Shown here piece after piece: positions 10,108 to 21,320 of a stretch of 64,000 bases of DNA. Numbering within the stretch: position 1 is the first letter of the stretch; each line of letters begins with the position of its first letter. The stretch is from Rhizomys pruinosus (Eukaryota > Chordata > Mammalia > Rodentia > Spalacidae). The translations under genes were made by a program, and so were the position numbers. The notes beneath the pieces are model-generated. The model did no database searches. It was not told the DNA's origin and was given only the letters and a program-made list of their open reading frames with translations. The stretch is taken from positions 3,172,038 through 3,236,037 of the forward strand of contig VZQC01006876.1 in the NCBI GenBank assembly GCA_009823505.1, in the 5' to 3' direction.

Positions 10108-11144
10108 ATCCTGAAACTCTTTGATAGCATGTGTCTTAAATGCCTAGAATGCTGAGATTGTGTGATTCCAACAGTCAGTTTTTACATTGTCAGGGTACAC
10201 CCTAAACCTAATTCACAGCACAGACGTCCTGATTTCAGCTGGCTTTGGTCCAGATTAAGAGCAACCTTTCATCTTGGGTGGCAGCACTGATGTGATGGCC
10301 TTTGAACTGGAAGGCAGTCTGTATAAATAGCCGTGGCTGTGAGCTGGGGAAAGCAGGCTTTGAAACTCTGCAGAGCCTTTTTTCTGCCTTCCCTGCTGGT
10401 CAGATGGGGTGACTCATCCCCGTGTCATTCCAGCCACTGTTTCCCAGGGTGCTGGGAAGCTAGAGGCCTGATAGCAAGAAGCAAAGAGGAAAAACAGGGA
10501 GGAGGAGAAAGGGCCACGCCTTGGGCAGGGCCTGCTGCCTCACAGGCAGGTGTGAGTCACTTGTCACTGTCTTGCCAGCCGCACCTTCTGAATGTCAGTG
10601 GAGAATTTGCCCAGACCAAGCACCCTTGATCAAGTCAGAACAGGTTTCCTAAGATCAGCTCATAAAATTAATGGAATCAAAATAGGCCAATCTCTCCTGA
10701 AACATGATTTCTGTCTGTTCTAGGTGTTTCCTAAATGCTTACAGCAACAGCTGAGTGTTCAAAACAGAGAAAAGAACAAGGAGCATACTTTGTCTAGGGT
10801 CCAGGAGGCTGGGGGTTAGGGGGCGGCGGGGGGGTGGGGGTGGACTTACATGTTCCTGCCCTTCCTGACCATCTTATTAACGAACTATTGAGCTGAGAGC
10901 ACTGAGGAATGCAGTGGGCATGTTCTGGGCACGGATCCTCACAGCTTACTGTATTATGATAAAGATCCTTCCATCTCAAATACATGCGTGTGCGAAACAG
11001 AACTAAGGTGAAAATGTCGAAAATGGGAGTCTTGGTGTCTAAGTGAACTTGTAACCTGATGATCCAGCCCATCAGGATGGATACTGTCCAAAAGAACAGA
11101 CAGACAAAGGAATTAATAGAAAAAAAAAAAAAAACAGGTATTAG
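10108..11144. other. Unassigned non-coding stretch
   Basis: Repeat-poor. It includes a TATAAATA string at about 10322-10329 with no supporting gene downstream, and a G-rich run at 10810-10848. No protein family is seen in the 98- and 117-codon frames. Confidence 0.35.
10810..10848 (+). repeat. G-rich low-complexity tract
   Basis: Several runs of three or more G in about 40 bases (ggggg, gggggcggcggggggg). Could form a G-quadruplex on the + strand. Confidence 0.5.
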
Positions 11145-11278
11145 CAAAACTGGAGAAACTGAGACCCTTTGTTCTATACTTGGGAATATAAAATTGTTCA
11201 GCTACTGTGCATCTCTCAAACACAGAATTACTCGATGACCCAGCAATTCCCCTTCTCCAAATACACTGAAAGAATTGG

Positions 11279-11282
<4 letters not shown>
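11145..11282 (+). repeat. Old L1 3' fragment, left piece
   Basis: Includes gaattactcgatgacccagc and aattcccct, matching the end of an ancient mammalian L1 ORF2. It is separated from its continuation at 11860 by a CT microsatellite and a SINE. Confidence 0.65.
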
Positions 11283-11341
<59 letters not shown>

Positions 11342-11360
11342 TTCTCTCCCTCTCTCTCTG
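11283..11360 (+). repeat. (CT)n microsatellite
   Basis: About 78 bases of nearly pure CT dinucleotide with a few TTT interruptions. Confidence 0.95.
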
Positions 11361-11499
11361 CTCTCTGCTGTGACTGATTTCTTTCCCTTAGTTTATACTA
11401 TGCGAGATTTCATCTGTGGTAGCCTGTGTCAGAATTTATTTCTCTTTCAAAGTCAAATACTACTCAATTCTGTGTTTTATTGTTGTTTTTCCAATGTGT

Positions 11500-11838
11500 G
11501 GGCAGGTGGAGTGTATGTGTCTCTCTATGTTTTCGGCATCTGTGTGCGTGCACAGGCAACACACATGCCTTGGCACCTGTGTGGAGGTTGGAGAACAACT
11601 TCAGGTCTCCATCTTCACCCTGCCTGAGACACTCTCTCTCCTAGTTTGCTGCTGGTGAGCTGACCCGGGGCTTCTGGGATTCTCCTTTCTCTGCTTCCCA
11701 GCTCTGCACACAGGGGTACCCTGAGATTACAGATACATGTGCTATTGTGGCCAGCTTTATCTGGGTTGAAAGGATCCAAACTTAGGTTGTTTGGCTCATT
11801 CGGGAAGCATCTTACCCACTGAGCCATATCTTCAGCCT
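11500..11838 (-). repeat. Degenerate B3/B4-type SINE
   Basis: Antisense layout: tgtggaggttggagaacaac ... cttacccactgagccatat-cttcagcc. Long and diverged. Confidence 0.55.
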
Positions 11839-11859
11839 GGATATAGGTCCTTGAAGGAA

Positions 11860-12310
11860 TATTTGCTCAGCTATGCTCATAATAGACCAGAGCGTCCACT
11901 GATGGGTATGACTGAATAAGAAAACTGTAGTTTATCACAGAATGGATTAGTATTGGTTTTCAAAGCGAAGGGAATTCTGACACAAGGTACAGCATGGGTA
12001 AACCTTGAGGACATTACAGGAAGTGAAGGAAATCAGTCAAAAACACAAATAGTGCATGATCCCGCTTACTTGAGGTTCCTAGACAGTCAAATTCATAGGG
12101 GCAGAAAGGAGAATGGGGGTTGCCAAGGACAGAGGGAAGGGTGATTGTTTAAAGACTGCAGTGTTTTTGTTTGTAAGATGAAAAGAATTCTGTGGATAGA
12201 TTGTGGTGTAAGTGGCACAATATCATGCATATGCTTAAGAATCACTGAACTGTACACTTAAAATGTTTAAGATGGCAAATTTTATGTTATGTATAATTTC
12301 CTATAATTGG
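11860..12310 (+). repeat. Old L1 3' UTR, right piece
   Basis: Recognisable L1M-type tail: aaccttgaggacattacagg, gggggttgccaaggacag, ctgaactgtacacttaaaat, atggcaaattttatgttatg. It continues the fragment at 11145-11282. Confidence 0.8.
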
Positions 12311-12344
12311 AAAAACAATTCTGCATACACACACCAAGGAGCAA

Positions 12345-12578
12345 AAGCTTTGGGGACAACCATCCTGGATTTAAATCTTCATTTTGTAACTTCCCAAGGA
12401 AAATGACCTTGATCAAATACAGTGGCCATTTGAGTCTCTTTTGTCCTATGAAATAGAGATAGTGATAATAAATGCTTCTTAAGGCTATCCCAGGGTTTAA
12501 ACAAGCTAGTATAGACAAAGCTGTTGACATACTCTTGGAATACAGTGAGTGCTCAATAAGTGATAGCAATTGCTATTA
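12345..12578 (+). repeat. MIR element
   Basis: Near-full MIR in order: a head with a hydrophobic-like ggatttaaatc, aaaatgaccttgatcaaata, tcctatgaaatagagatagt, and the end gagtgctcaataagtgatag. Confidence 0.75.
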
Positions 12579-13588
12579 CTGACTACTGCTACTGCTAGGC
12601 TTCGTAGTTGAAGGTCAGTAGATGCTAGCCATGGGAAGACTGTCTAACCTGTCGGTTTTGACTTGGTTCAAAAAGTGGAAAAAATTAATTTCCTGCCATA
12701 CACGTTCATATCCAGAAACACATGTATCATTAAGATTGTACACAAATATGTGGAACAAAGATAAGATAATATCTTTGTTCAGAATTCTTTCATTTTTTTC
12801 TCCCATGTTGTGAATGGAACTCAAGGTCTTGCATGTGGTAGACCAGTGCTCCACCACAGAGTCACACCCCCCCTAGTCCTGGTCAGCATTCTTAATTTGT
12901 CTTTTCTGCTAACTAGCAGAGTGTCTATTTGCCTCCAGGTAAACTGCATTTAGAAGTGGTTTAATCTTATCAGTACCTGCAATGATTACACTTTAGTTTT
13001 CTATGAGGAACTACTACTACAAGGGTGCCTGCTCCCGGGGAAAAGCCCACAGGCACTATGCTGGCTCTGCAGCTAAAGAACCACACTGGCTGCCAGATCT
13101 CCACACTTCCAGAATCCCTATCTGCATACTTATTCCTTTGTGCTAAATTTTCAGCACAGAGGGCTTCAGGAAATTCCTGGGAAAGTTTGTCAAGGACAGG
13201 GAGACAGCCTGAGAAGGAACACCAGTGAGACTTTATGCAAACGCTGAAAACTCGAGATGTTCATGACAGTATTTAGGGTTGAAATACAGCAAATGTGAAA
13301 AGGTACTGCAGAAATAATTTGCAGAACAGGGGTTCTCATCTGGGGATGGTTTGTCCCTCACTTCCTGGAAGACATGTTGCAAGATAATCTTTGTGGTCAT
13401 AGGCTTGTATCTAGCAGTTGGAGGCCAGGGGTCCTACAAGATCCTCCACAGAATGGTCGTCCACACGATGGTTATCCTGCCACAAGGCCAACAACATTGA
13501 AGTGAAGAACTCTTGGCCTAACACAACCAAGAGAAATGGATATCAGCCATTTTCTCCCTGAAAAGTGCTGAAAGAAAAGAGCATTAAG
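12579..13588. other. Unassigned non-coding stretch
   Basis: About 1 kb without a recognised SINE. Frames of 60-80 codons have no visible family features. Confidence 0.35.
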
Positions 13589-13805
13589 AAGCTGGAGAGA
13601 TTGGCTCAGCTGTTAGGAGCACTGGCTGCTCTTGCGGATGAACTGGGTTCAATTCCCAGCACCCAATGGTGTCCGACAACTCTCAGTAAGTCCAGTTCAG
13701 GGGAATTTGACCCTCTCTTCTGACCTCCAAGGGCACTGCACAACACAGGTGCACTTATATACATGTAGGAAATACATGTATATAATAATAATAAATAAAT
13801 GCATA
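13589..13805 (+). repeat. B3 SINE
   Basis: Diverged B3 with head aagctggagagattggctca, tctgacctccaagggc body and AATAAATAAA tail. Confidence 0.85.
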
Positions 13806-14038
13806 TAAAAATAGCAACAATAATATAATAGTTTTAAAAATAAAAATAGAAAAGAGCCATTAAAATGGGATGATTCTAGGACAGATTCAAAGGAAGAAGA
13901 CAGCCTGTGAATGCTATTTGAGAGCTTAAAAACTCAACTTTTTATTCATGGATGTTCATGGTTTACACACACACACACACAGGTGACCAAGGCTACATTT
14001 ATTTATTAATGTACTATTACTGTTACTGTTATTGTTTT

Positions 14039-14078
<40 letters not shown>
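13806..14078. repeat. AT-rich stretch with (CA)n and (TA)n
   Basis: Contains a short CA run (13966-13981) and a TA run (14042-14064) followed by poly(T) belonging to the next SINE. Confidence 0.7.
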
Positions 14079-14081
<3 letters not shown>

Positions 14082-14189
14082 GAGATATGAGTCCTTGATC
14101 TAGTCCAGACTGGCCTCAAACTTTCTGTGATCCTCCTGCCTCAGCCTCCTGAGTGTTTGGGTTATAGGCATGACCAACCACACCTGGTA
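14079..14189 (-). repeat. B1-like SINE
   Basis: Older antisense B1 relative (cctgcctcagcctcctgagt, gggttataggcatgacc). Confidence 0.65.
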
Positions 14190-14230
14190 CTGTCACGTAT
14201 ATTTATCATATTTGTAATGTCTTTCTTTTT

Positions 14231-14458
14231 CAAAATTTTTATATATTTATTTTATTTTATGTATTTGAGTGTTATCCCTACATGTGTGTCAGCGCACTCA
14301 TGTTGTACAGTGCTGGAGGAGGACAGAAGAGGGTGTCGGATCCCCTGGAACTGGAGTTACAGATGGTCGTTAGCTGCTCTGTGGGTTCTGGGATTTGAAC
14401 TCAGGTCTTCTTTCAAAAACAGCCAATGTTCTTAATTACTGAGCCATCTCTCCAGCCC
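14231..14458 (-). repeat. B3 SINE
   Basis: Antisense B3 from a T-rich tail to ccatctctccagccct. Confidence 0.85.
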
Positions 14459-14514
14459 TGCGTCTTACTTTTTGAAACATTTAAATCTAGGTTTGATAAA
14501 GTGAGGGACTGTGA

Positions 14515-14640
14515 AACTAGGTGTGGTGGCTCAGGCCGTATGTAATCCTAGCACCTGGGAAGCAGAGGCGCGAGGATCACCATAAATTTGAGGCTCGACT
14601 GGGCTACATAGTAAGACCTTGTCTATAAACAAAACACAAC
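14515..14640 (+). repeat. Old B1-like SINE
   Basis: aggtgtggtggctcaggcc, taatcctagcacctggga, then a degenerate 3' half and an A-rich tail. Confidence 0.6.
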
Positions 14641-15281
14641 AAGACATCATAACTCGAGATGAATTAATTTACAAAGCATCCTGCTTCTTTGGTGAGATCT
14701 TCGTGGCAGCAGTCAGAACTTGTTTCCTATCTTGTTCCACATTCAGGAGGAATTTGTTCAAACATGAAATCCTTTTTAATTTTGCAGAGGGTAACTCCTG
14801 GGAAACAGCTTCAAAGTGGAGACAGGGTTTGAAAAAGCTCTACTACATGATGGGTGGAAAGCTATGAGGATAAGAGACTCCCCTGTGCCCTGGCACCCTA
14901 AACCACAGCACTGTATGTTCAGGGAGCTCCTGATCCTTGGTAGATCAAGTAATGGAATATGACACATGTGTTCTGAATTCCTGGGGTTGGGTCCTGTGCT
15001 CAAGACAACAGCTGAGTGGCCTCGGGCATTTTCCTGGTAATACTGTCTTCTGATCCAAGAAATAAGCATAACAAAAGACTATATCTTACTGGGTTGTTGG
15101 ATGGATTAATGAGATGGTTCTTAGTACAATCACAAGGACATTGCCAGCCCTCTAGAAATGTTAAACGAAGAACACCACCTGGGTGGTGTCATACACCCAC
15201 AGTCGCAATTTAGGGAGGGTAAAGGAGGATAATTAAAACTTCAAGGCTAATGAACCAGGGCTGTATAGAAAGTGTGAGGCC
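14641..15281. other. Non-coding stretch with degenerate SINE
   Basis: Mostly unassigned. The sequence 15170-15281, resuming at 16549, looks like a decayed B1-type element; the L1 inserted into it. Confidence 0.4.
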
Positions 15282-16533
15282 CAACGTGAAACCCCAAACT
15301 CTGAAGGCGATAGAAGAAAAAGTTGGCAACAGACTACAAGACATAGGCGTAGGAAAAGACCTCCTAAATCAGACAGCAGCTGCACAAGAATTAAGGTCGA
15401 CAATTGACAAATGGGACCTCATTAAACTCAAAAGCTTCTGTACATCAAAAGAAACAATCAAGGAAGTAAAGAGAAATCCCACAGAGTGGGAGGAAACCTT
15501 CACTGCAGATACATCTGACAAAGTATTGATTTCCAGAATATATAAACTACTCAAAAAACAAAGAAAAAAGAAAACAAATGACCCACTCAGTAGATGGAGC
15601 AAAGAACTGAACAGAGACTTTACCAGTGAGGAATTAGAGATGTCTGAGAAACACCTTAAGAAGTATTCAACATCACTAATCATTAAGGAAATGCAAATGA
15701 AAACCACTTTAAGATATCATCTTACTCCAATAAGACTGGCTAGGATCAAGAAAACAAATGATACCAAGTGCTGGAGAGGTTGTGGGGAAAGGGGAACACT
15801 CATCCACTGCTGGTGGGAATGTAAACTCGTACAGCCACTATGGAAAGCAGTGTGGAGAACCCTTGGAAGACTTGGAATGAACTTGCCACCCGACCCAGCC
15901 ATACCACTCCTGGGCATGTACCCTCAAGACTCACCCCACCACAGAGATACATGCATGGCCATATTTATTCCAGCTCTCTTCACAATAGCAAGGAGCTGGA
16001 ACTAACCCAAATGCCCCTCAACTGATGAGTGGATAGAGAAAATGAGGTACATCTACACAATGGAGTTCTATGCAGCAGTAAAGAAAGATGACATCATGAG
16101 CTTTGCAGGAAAATGGCTGGAGCTAGAGGACATCATGCTGAGTGAAGTAACACAGTCCCAGAAAAACAAACAACGAATGGTATCCCTCATCTGTGGATGT
16201 GAGTGCCAATTACCTAGTTGTAAGTATTTCTTGTGTAGGGCCCCCTGAGCTTTTGTCCAAAGCAGTTGGGAGTGATGCATATTGGAAACAACACCACCAC
16301 CACCACCAACAGAAAGGACTGAATCGAAGAACTGACTGAAACAGTGAACTTCTGCTCAAAACAGTCAACTTCCTCATGGAGAATATTGAGAAAGACTGAG
16401 AAAGAGATGAAAAGCATGTTTGGTAGAATGCATGAGCTCTGGTGGGGTGGGCGAATGGGGGGGGTTACGGGTCTAGATTTGTTAAAAAAATAAAAATAAA
16501 TTTATGTGAAAATAATAATAATAATAATAAAAA
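15282..16533 (+). mobile_element. 5'-truncated L1 retrotransposon (ORF2 C-terminus and 3' UTR)
   Basis: Encodes the C-terminal part of L1 ORF2 protein, the endonuclease/reverse transcriptase that drives target-primed retrotransposition. Visible landmarks are the RYHLTPIRLA segment and the cysteine/histidine motif C-W-R-G-C-G ... H-C-W-W-E-C at about 15768-15822, followed by PAIPLLGMYPQD. The frame is open until a TAA at 16003-16005 (codon before PKCPSTDEW); the same frame then continues to 16246-16248. The reverse-transcriptase catalytic domain and ORF1 are absent, so it cannot move on its own. The 3' UTR ends in an AATAATAAT-type tail. A perfect 15-bp duplication AGAAAGTGTGAGGCC at 15267-15281 and 16534-16548 fixes both ends. 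Confidence 0.95.
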
Positions 16534-16548
16534 AGAAAGTGTGAGGCC

Positions 16549-16797
16549 AGCCTCGGAATTTAATGAAACTTTATCACACTAATCCCCTTCGAAAAAGTGG
16601 AACATGGTATATTAATTTACTTTGGTTGCTGGGAACTAAATCCAAGGTCTTGTTCATGCTAAGCACAAGATACAGCACTAAGCACTGGGACAAACTCTGT
16701 TTCTAGAGTTTAAGGACAGGATCTATTTACTTTAAAATATAACTAAGTTTTGTGTCTTTGAGATTTATAATAATCTGGAGGCTGTCTTTTGTTCTGC
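16549..16797. other. Unassigned, decayed SINE remainder
   Basis: Begins with agcctcgg, the right half of the element hit by the L1. The rest is not recognised. Confidence 0.35.
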
Positions 16798-16945
16798 TTT
16801 GTTTGTTTGAGACGGGGGTCTCATGTCTCATTATGTAGCCCTGGCTGGCCTGAAACTTGATATGTAGACTTGGCTGGCCTCAAACTCACAGAGATCTGCC
16901 TGCCTCTGCCTCCTGAGTGCTGAGATAAAAGGCATGTGCCACGAT
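16798..16945 (-). repeat. B1 SINE with internal partial duplication
   Basis: Antisense B1. The tatgtag-ccctggctggcctgaaac unit occurs twice (about 16836-16860 and 16861-16885). Confidence 0.8.
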
Positions 16946-16978
16946 GATGTGGAGGTTGTTTCAAAAATCGACAGATAT

Positions 16979-17209
16979 GGGCTGGAGAGATGGCCTAGTG
17001 GTTAAGAGCACCGACTATTCTTGCAGAGGACCCGGGTTCGATCCCCAGTGCCCACATGGCGGCTGAGAACCATCTTTGACTCCAGTTCCAGGGGAATCCG
17101 ACACCCTTTTCTGACCTCCATGGCATTGCATGACACGGGTGCACAAACCTACATGCAGACAGTACATTCAAACACATGCAAAAATAAATAAATTATTTAA
17201 AAATATTTT
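16979..17209 (+). repeat. B3 SINE
   Basis: Full B3 flanked by a roughly 16-bp duplication AAAAATCGACAGATAT / AAAAATCGATAGATAT (one mismatch). Confidence 0.92.
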
Positions 17210-17381
17210 AAAAATCGATAGATATAATTAATTTTCATTTATTCTAATTTGAAAATGACAAGCCATAATTGTTCTGGCACTAAGTGTATTCATAAATTAG
17301 GAAATAGGGTTATTTGAAAAAAGAATCCAAGAGAGTTTAGATACTTAGCTGTGAAAGGTTGTTTAAGAACAGATTTTGAGA

Positions 17382-17780
17382 GACTGGAGATATGGCTCAG
17401 TGGTTAGAAGTGTATACAGCTCTTCGGGCTGGAGTATTGGCTCAGTGGTTAATAGCACTGCCTGCTTTTGCAGAAGACCCAGGTTCAGTTCTCAGCACCC
17501 ACATGGTGGCTAACAACTTCCCATAACTCCAGTTCCAGGGAATCCGACTCCTTCTTCTGACCTCTGTGGGCATTGCACTACCCAGGTGCACTTATACACA
17601 TGCAGGCAATATACTCATATACATAAAATAAAAATAATAAATAAAATATTTTTTAAAGAAAACCTGGGCACTTATATCAGGTGGCTCACAACTGCCTGTA
17701 ACCCCAGCTCCAAAGGATCCAACACCCCATCTGTGGACAGACATACACATATATACATAGATAGAAAATAATAAAAGAGA
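17382..17780 (+). repeat. B3 SINE split by a second B3
   Basis: The outer head gagactggagatatggctca runs to about 17427. The body resumes at about 17659 with aaaacctgggcacttatatc and ends in an A-rich tail. Confidence 0.75.
17428..17658 (+). repeat. B3 SINE nested in B3
   Basis: Complete B3 (gggctggagtattggctcag to an AATAAATAAAATA tail) inserted near the head of the outer element. Confidence 0.85.
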
Positions 17781-17869
17781 TTAATAATAATAAAGAATAG
17801 GTTTTGAGTCTATGTAAATGCTGGGTACTCAATAAACATCTACTGACAAATGGACCTGAGTGGCATTTT

Positions 17870-18120
17870 TAAAAATTTTTATTTATTATTTTTTAATTTT
17901 TAAAAAATTTATTTATTCTTGTATGTGTATGAATGTACTGTCTGCATACAGGTTTGTGCACCCTTGTCGTGCAATGCTGCGGAGGTTAGAAGAGGGTGTC
18001 GGATTCTCCAGAACAGGAGTCAAAGACGTTTCTTAGCCACGATGTGGGTGCTGGGGATCAAACCCGGGTCCTCTACAAGAGCAGTCGGGGCTCTTAACTG
18101 CTAGGCCATCTCTCCAGCTC
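17870..18120 (-). repeat. B3 SINE
   Basis: Near-consensus antisense B3 with a long T/A-rich tail. First of three antisense B3-type elements in a row. Confidence 0.9.
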
Positions 18121-18126
18121 CCATAT

Positions 18127-18341
18127 TTTTAAAAATTTTTTTATGTGTATGAATGTACTATCTGCATGTAGGTTGGTGCACCCTTGTCGTGCAATGCCGT
18201 GGAGGTCAGAAGGGGGCGTAGGATTCCCCTGGAACTGGAGTTAAAGACGGTTCTTAGCCGCCAAGTAGGTGCTAGGACTTGAACCCAGGTCCTCTTCAAG
18301 CGCAGTCAGTGCTCTTAACCGCTGAGCCATCTCGCCAGACC
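18127..18341 (-). repeat. B3 SINE
   Basis: Second antisense B3 of the cluster, ending ccatctcgccagacc. Confidence 0.9.
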
Positions 18342-18356
18342 TGCTGAGCGGCATTT

Positions 18357-18379
18357 TTTAAAGATTGGTTTTATTTGTA

Positions 18380-18424
<45 letters not shown>

Positions 18425-18540
18425 ATGTGCATGTGTGTGAGTGTCCATTGGAGGTCCTCTGACATAGTTGATGAAAATGGAACTTGTGTCCTCTGGACTA
18501 GCAGGCAGTGCTCTTAACTATGGAGCCATCTCTCCAGCAC
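18357..18540 (-). repeat. Older B3-type SINE with (GT)n
   Basis: Third antisense element, expanded by a GT microsatellite (about 18384-18421), ending ccatctctccagcac. Confidence 0.75.
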
Positions 18541-18799
18541 TCTGAGTGGTGTTAAAGGCTAGAGAAGACATCATAAAGATGTAATTCAGTCCCTCAGCTG
18601 GATCTGTAACACCACAGTAAACAAACAAACAATCAAACTAGTCTGAGGGAACAGTTGAGATAAATCAGCACAGCAACGAGACACTGGGCTTACGAAATAT
18701 TGTAGGGATTGTGAAGAACTCTGGTAGAAAATCTCAAAGTAGTTTCCATGGGTACCTTAGGAATCTTGTTGCCCAAGCTCTAGCTGGATTGATTAACTA
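18541..18799. other. Unassigned non-coding stretch
   Basis: Nothing recognised. Confidence 0.3.
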
Positions 18800-18895
18800 G
18801 GGAGTAGGAGGGCTGGAGTCCAGGCACTCATGTTAGTACAGTTTACCATGTGGCTTGCAACATGCACCCAAGGTTGAGAACCAGTGTTGTAGTTC
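18800..18895 (+). repeat. MER5-like DNA transposon fossil (fragment)
   Basis: The sequence ending cacccaaggttgagaaccagtg resembles the terminal region of the non-autonomous hAT-type MER5 family. Confidence 0.4.
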
Positions 18896-18899
18896 TGAG

Positions 18900-18975
18900 G
18901 CTGGACATATAGCTCTGTACTTACCTAGCAGGTGCAAAGCCCTGGGTTTGATACATAGCTCTGTGTAAAATAGAA
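18900..18975 (+). repeat. ID-like SINE
   Basis: tRNA-like unit: ggctggacatatagctctg, tacctagcaggtgcaaagcc, ctgggtttgatacatag. Confidence 0.5.
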
Positions 18976-18984
18976 CTAAAAACA

Positions 18985-19145
18985 CTAACCTCTGGACCAA
19001 TGCTTCTCAAACCTGAATGTCATAGGACTTGCCTGAGGATTTCATTAAAACCCAGATTCTGGCTCAGGAGAATCGTGAAGGGAAAGGACTGGAGGCTACA
19101 CTGCTGCATTTCTAAGAACTCTAGGGAGTCATCGTCTGTATTTCT
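18985..19145 (+). repeat. MER5-like DNA transposon fossil
   Basis: ccaatgcttctcaaacctga, ttcattaaaacccagattct, tgctgcatttctaag: the order of motifs in MER5A-type elements. Confidence 0.55.
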
Positions 19146-19257
19146 CCTACTTGGAGCTGCAAACTTATATGCTTTGGAGATGGCTTATTACACAAACATA
19201 GTGTCATCATTACGTGTTTTAGCTGCTCTTTGGTAACTTGCTGTGGCTATGCCTTTA

Positions 19258-19496
19258 TATTTTTTATTTTATTTAAAAACATTTTATTTATTTTTATTTT
19301 ATATATATGAGTGTATTATTGCCTGAATATAATAAGTGCATCCATGTCATGCAATGCCTCCAGAGGTCAGAAGAGGGCATCGGATTCCCTTGGAGTCTGG
19401 AGATGGTTGTTAGCAGTCATGTGGATGCTAGGAATCAAACCTGGGTCCTCAGCAAGAATAGCCAGTGTTCCTAACCACTGAGCCATCTCTCCAGTC
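19258..19496 (-). repeat. B3 SINE
   Basis: Antisense B3. Flanking ggctatgcc at 19245-19253 and after the element (about 19499-19507) is a likely target duplication. Confidence 0.85.
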
Positions 19497-19825
19497 CTGG
19501 CTATGCCCTTCTAAAGGAATACAAAGATGGATATGGATTCTCGTCCTTGAGTTGTTTACACTTTAACTCATCCTATGTGGCATTTTTAAGTTAAACAGGA
19601 GATACAACTTCCTCACTGTAAGGACTTCTGGCCATTCAAGACAAGATAGCTACTGAAGGGTGCTTGGGGGTGGCGGGGAGGTTGTTAACAGAAGATGAAG
19701 CAAGCATTTTCTTTCAGAAGAGTACTGAAGGAAGAGTATCTGTGTGAAGCAACAGAGGTAAATGGAAAATTCTGGAAGAAGGTAGAAGGAATTAGTGTGA
19801 AAATAAGATTAAGGATAAGAATTGG
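19497..19825. other. Unassigned non-coding stretch
   Basis: No recognised element. Confidence 0.3.
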
Positions 19826-20058
19826 AGGGGGGTGATGGAGAGATGCCCTAGTGGTTAAGAGCGCCAACTGCTCTTGCAGAGGACCTGGGTTCGATCCCCA
19901 GCACCCACATGGCGGCTGAGAACCGTCTTTAACTCCAGTTCCAGGGGAATCCAACACCCTCTTCTGACCTCCGCTGCATTGCACAACATGGGTGCACAGA
20001 CCTACATACAGACAGTACATTCATTCACATAAAAAATAAATAAAATAAAATAAAATAA
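19826..20058 (+). repeat. B3 SINE
   Basis: Near-consensus B3 with the CpG-bearing taagagcgccaactgctctt and ggttcgatccccagc boxes and an AAAATAAAATAAAA tail. Confidence 0.9.
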
Positions 20059-20724
20059 CTTTTGGAAAAGGGGTCTACTATATGGTTATGTTTGAGGAAA
20101 GAAAGCTTTATTGCTGGAGAGGAGAGCCCTATTGCTCACCATCGATTCTGAGATGGGAACTCCTACTAGCACACTTTGTGCACTGGGTTTCCCAGATAAG
20201 CCCTGCATGAGCGCAGTAGAATTTCTCCAAAGGCTTATCCAACTGCAGTTTGCAACTGTCCTTCAAAGCAGACAGATGTGCACACAAATCTGGTCAACTG
20301 TCAGAGCCCAAGGGGTGTACCAGGAATCCTTTGGAATTTTTCTCTTCACATCTTTCCTGTGTACTTCATCTTGTCAATCAATAACAGCAATACGACACAA
20401 AGAACATTCAAATATGTTCCCATTTCATCAGTCTGCAACAGGTGGACACACAGAGCTTACTGGGAACCTCATCTTCATCAGTCACCTGTCTGATACCAAC
20501 TTTGCTGAGGCTGGCAAGCTTGACCCAGGCTTGCAACATCTCTCTCTGCTTATGAAAGCACAAATGGGCCAACTGAGCCTCCAGGCTGGAGGACAAACCT
20601 GCTCTGCTCCCCTGTGTGCCAGATGTAGAAATGCTTTGGACAAGCACCCCTCAAGCTCTAGCACAAGTACATTTATTTTCAAAAGGCAGCATGAGCTTCC
20701 TGTCTCATTAAAACTGATAGAAGC
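20059..20724 (+). other. Repeat-poor block with a 198-codon open frame of unknown meaning
   Basis: An open frame from ATG 20153 to the stop at 20747-20749 spans this block and runs into the next SINE. It is the longest ATG-started + frame outside GC-rich, simple-repeat or L1 sequence here. The product would have scattered cysteines near residues 148-160 (equivalent of CSAPLCARCRN), no signal peptide, no membrane segment and no family I recognise. Its C-terminus uses SINE-derived sequence, and two antisense frames overlap it, so chance openness is the simplest view. Confidence 0.15.
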
Positions 20725-20935
20725 AGAGTGTGTCAGCACACACTTGTGATGCCAGCTACTCAGAGTTGGAGGCAGGAGGGTTGCACATTCAAAGCCAACC
20801 TGGGCAATTTAGCCAGCTCTTACTTCAAAATAAAATGAAATGAAAGAAAGTTAAATAAATGAAAATGGCAGGTGTGTACCTCAGTGGCAGAATACTTCCC
20901 AAGCCTCTCTCTCTTTCTCATTCTCTCTCTCTCTC

Positions 20936-20983
<48 letters not shown>
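20725..20983 (+). repeat. Old B1-like plus ID-like SINE with (CT)n/(CA)n
   Basis: B1-type agccaacctgggcaattta with an A-rich tail, then an ID-like piece (gtgtgtacctcagtggcag), then CT (20902-20935) and CA (20936-20982) microsatellites. Confidence 0.65.
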
Positions 20984-20984
<1 letters not shown>

Positions 20985-21042
20985 CATCCATCCATTCATC
21001 AATCAATCAGTCAATCAAAAAGTAATTAAAAAAAAGAACGGT

Positions 21043-21260
21043 GGGCTGGAGAGATGGCTCAGCAGTTAAGAGCACTGACTGCTCTGGCAGAGGACCTGGG
21101 TTCAATTCCCGGCACCCACATGGCAACTAAGAACTGTCTTAGGCCAGGCGTGGTGGCGTAGAGGCAGGAGGACATCTGTGAGGCTCCAGGACAGCTGGAA
21201 CTAAAGGGAGACCCTGTCTCAAAAAGAATAAATAAATAAATAAATAAATAAATAAATAGC
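21043..21260 (+). repeat. Composite B3-head/B1 SINE (copy 1)
   Basis: A B3 head (gggctggagagatggctcag to ctaagaactgtctt, about 100 bases) passes directly into a B1 (aggccaggcgtggtggcg) that ends in an AATA-repeat tail (21229-21258). The B1 has an internal deletion. The junction matches other composites in this window. No clear flanking duplication was found for this copy. Confidence 0.75.
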
Positions 21261-21320
21261 TATGACCCCAAGTAGGAGTTGATTTGGAATTGGGAATTGA
21301 TGGCACAGAAAGCCCATGAA

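Noticed and set aside
10321..10330. TATAAATA as a promoter
   Set aside because: No downstream open frame, CpG island or recognised transcript supports it.
15250..16005. A 251-codon frame as a possible host gene
   Set aside because: It is the L1 ORF2 C-terminus plus a few upstream codons; the 15-bp duplications show it is a retrotransposon insertion.
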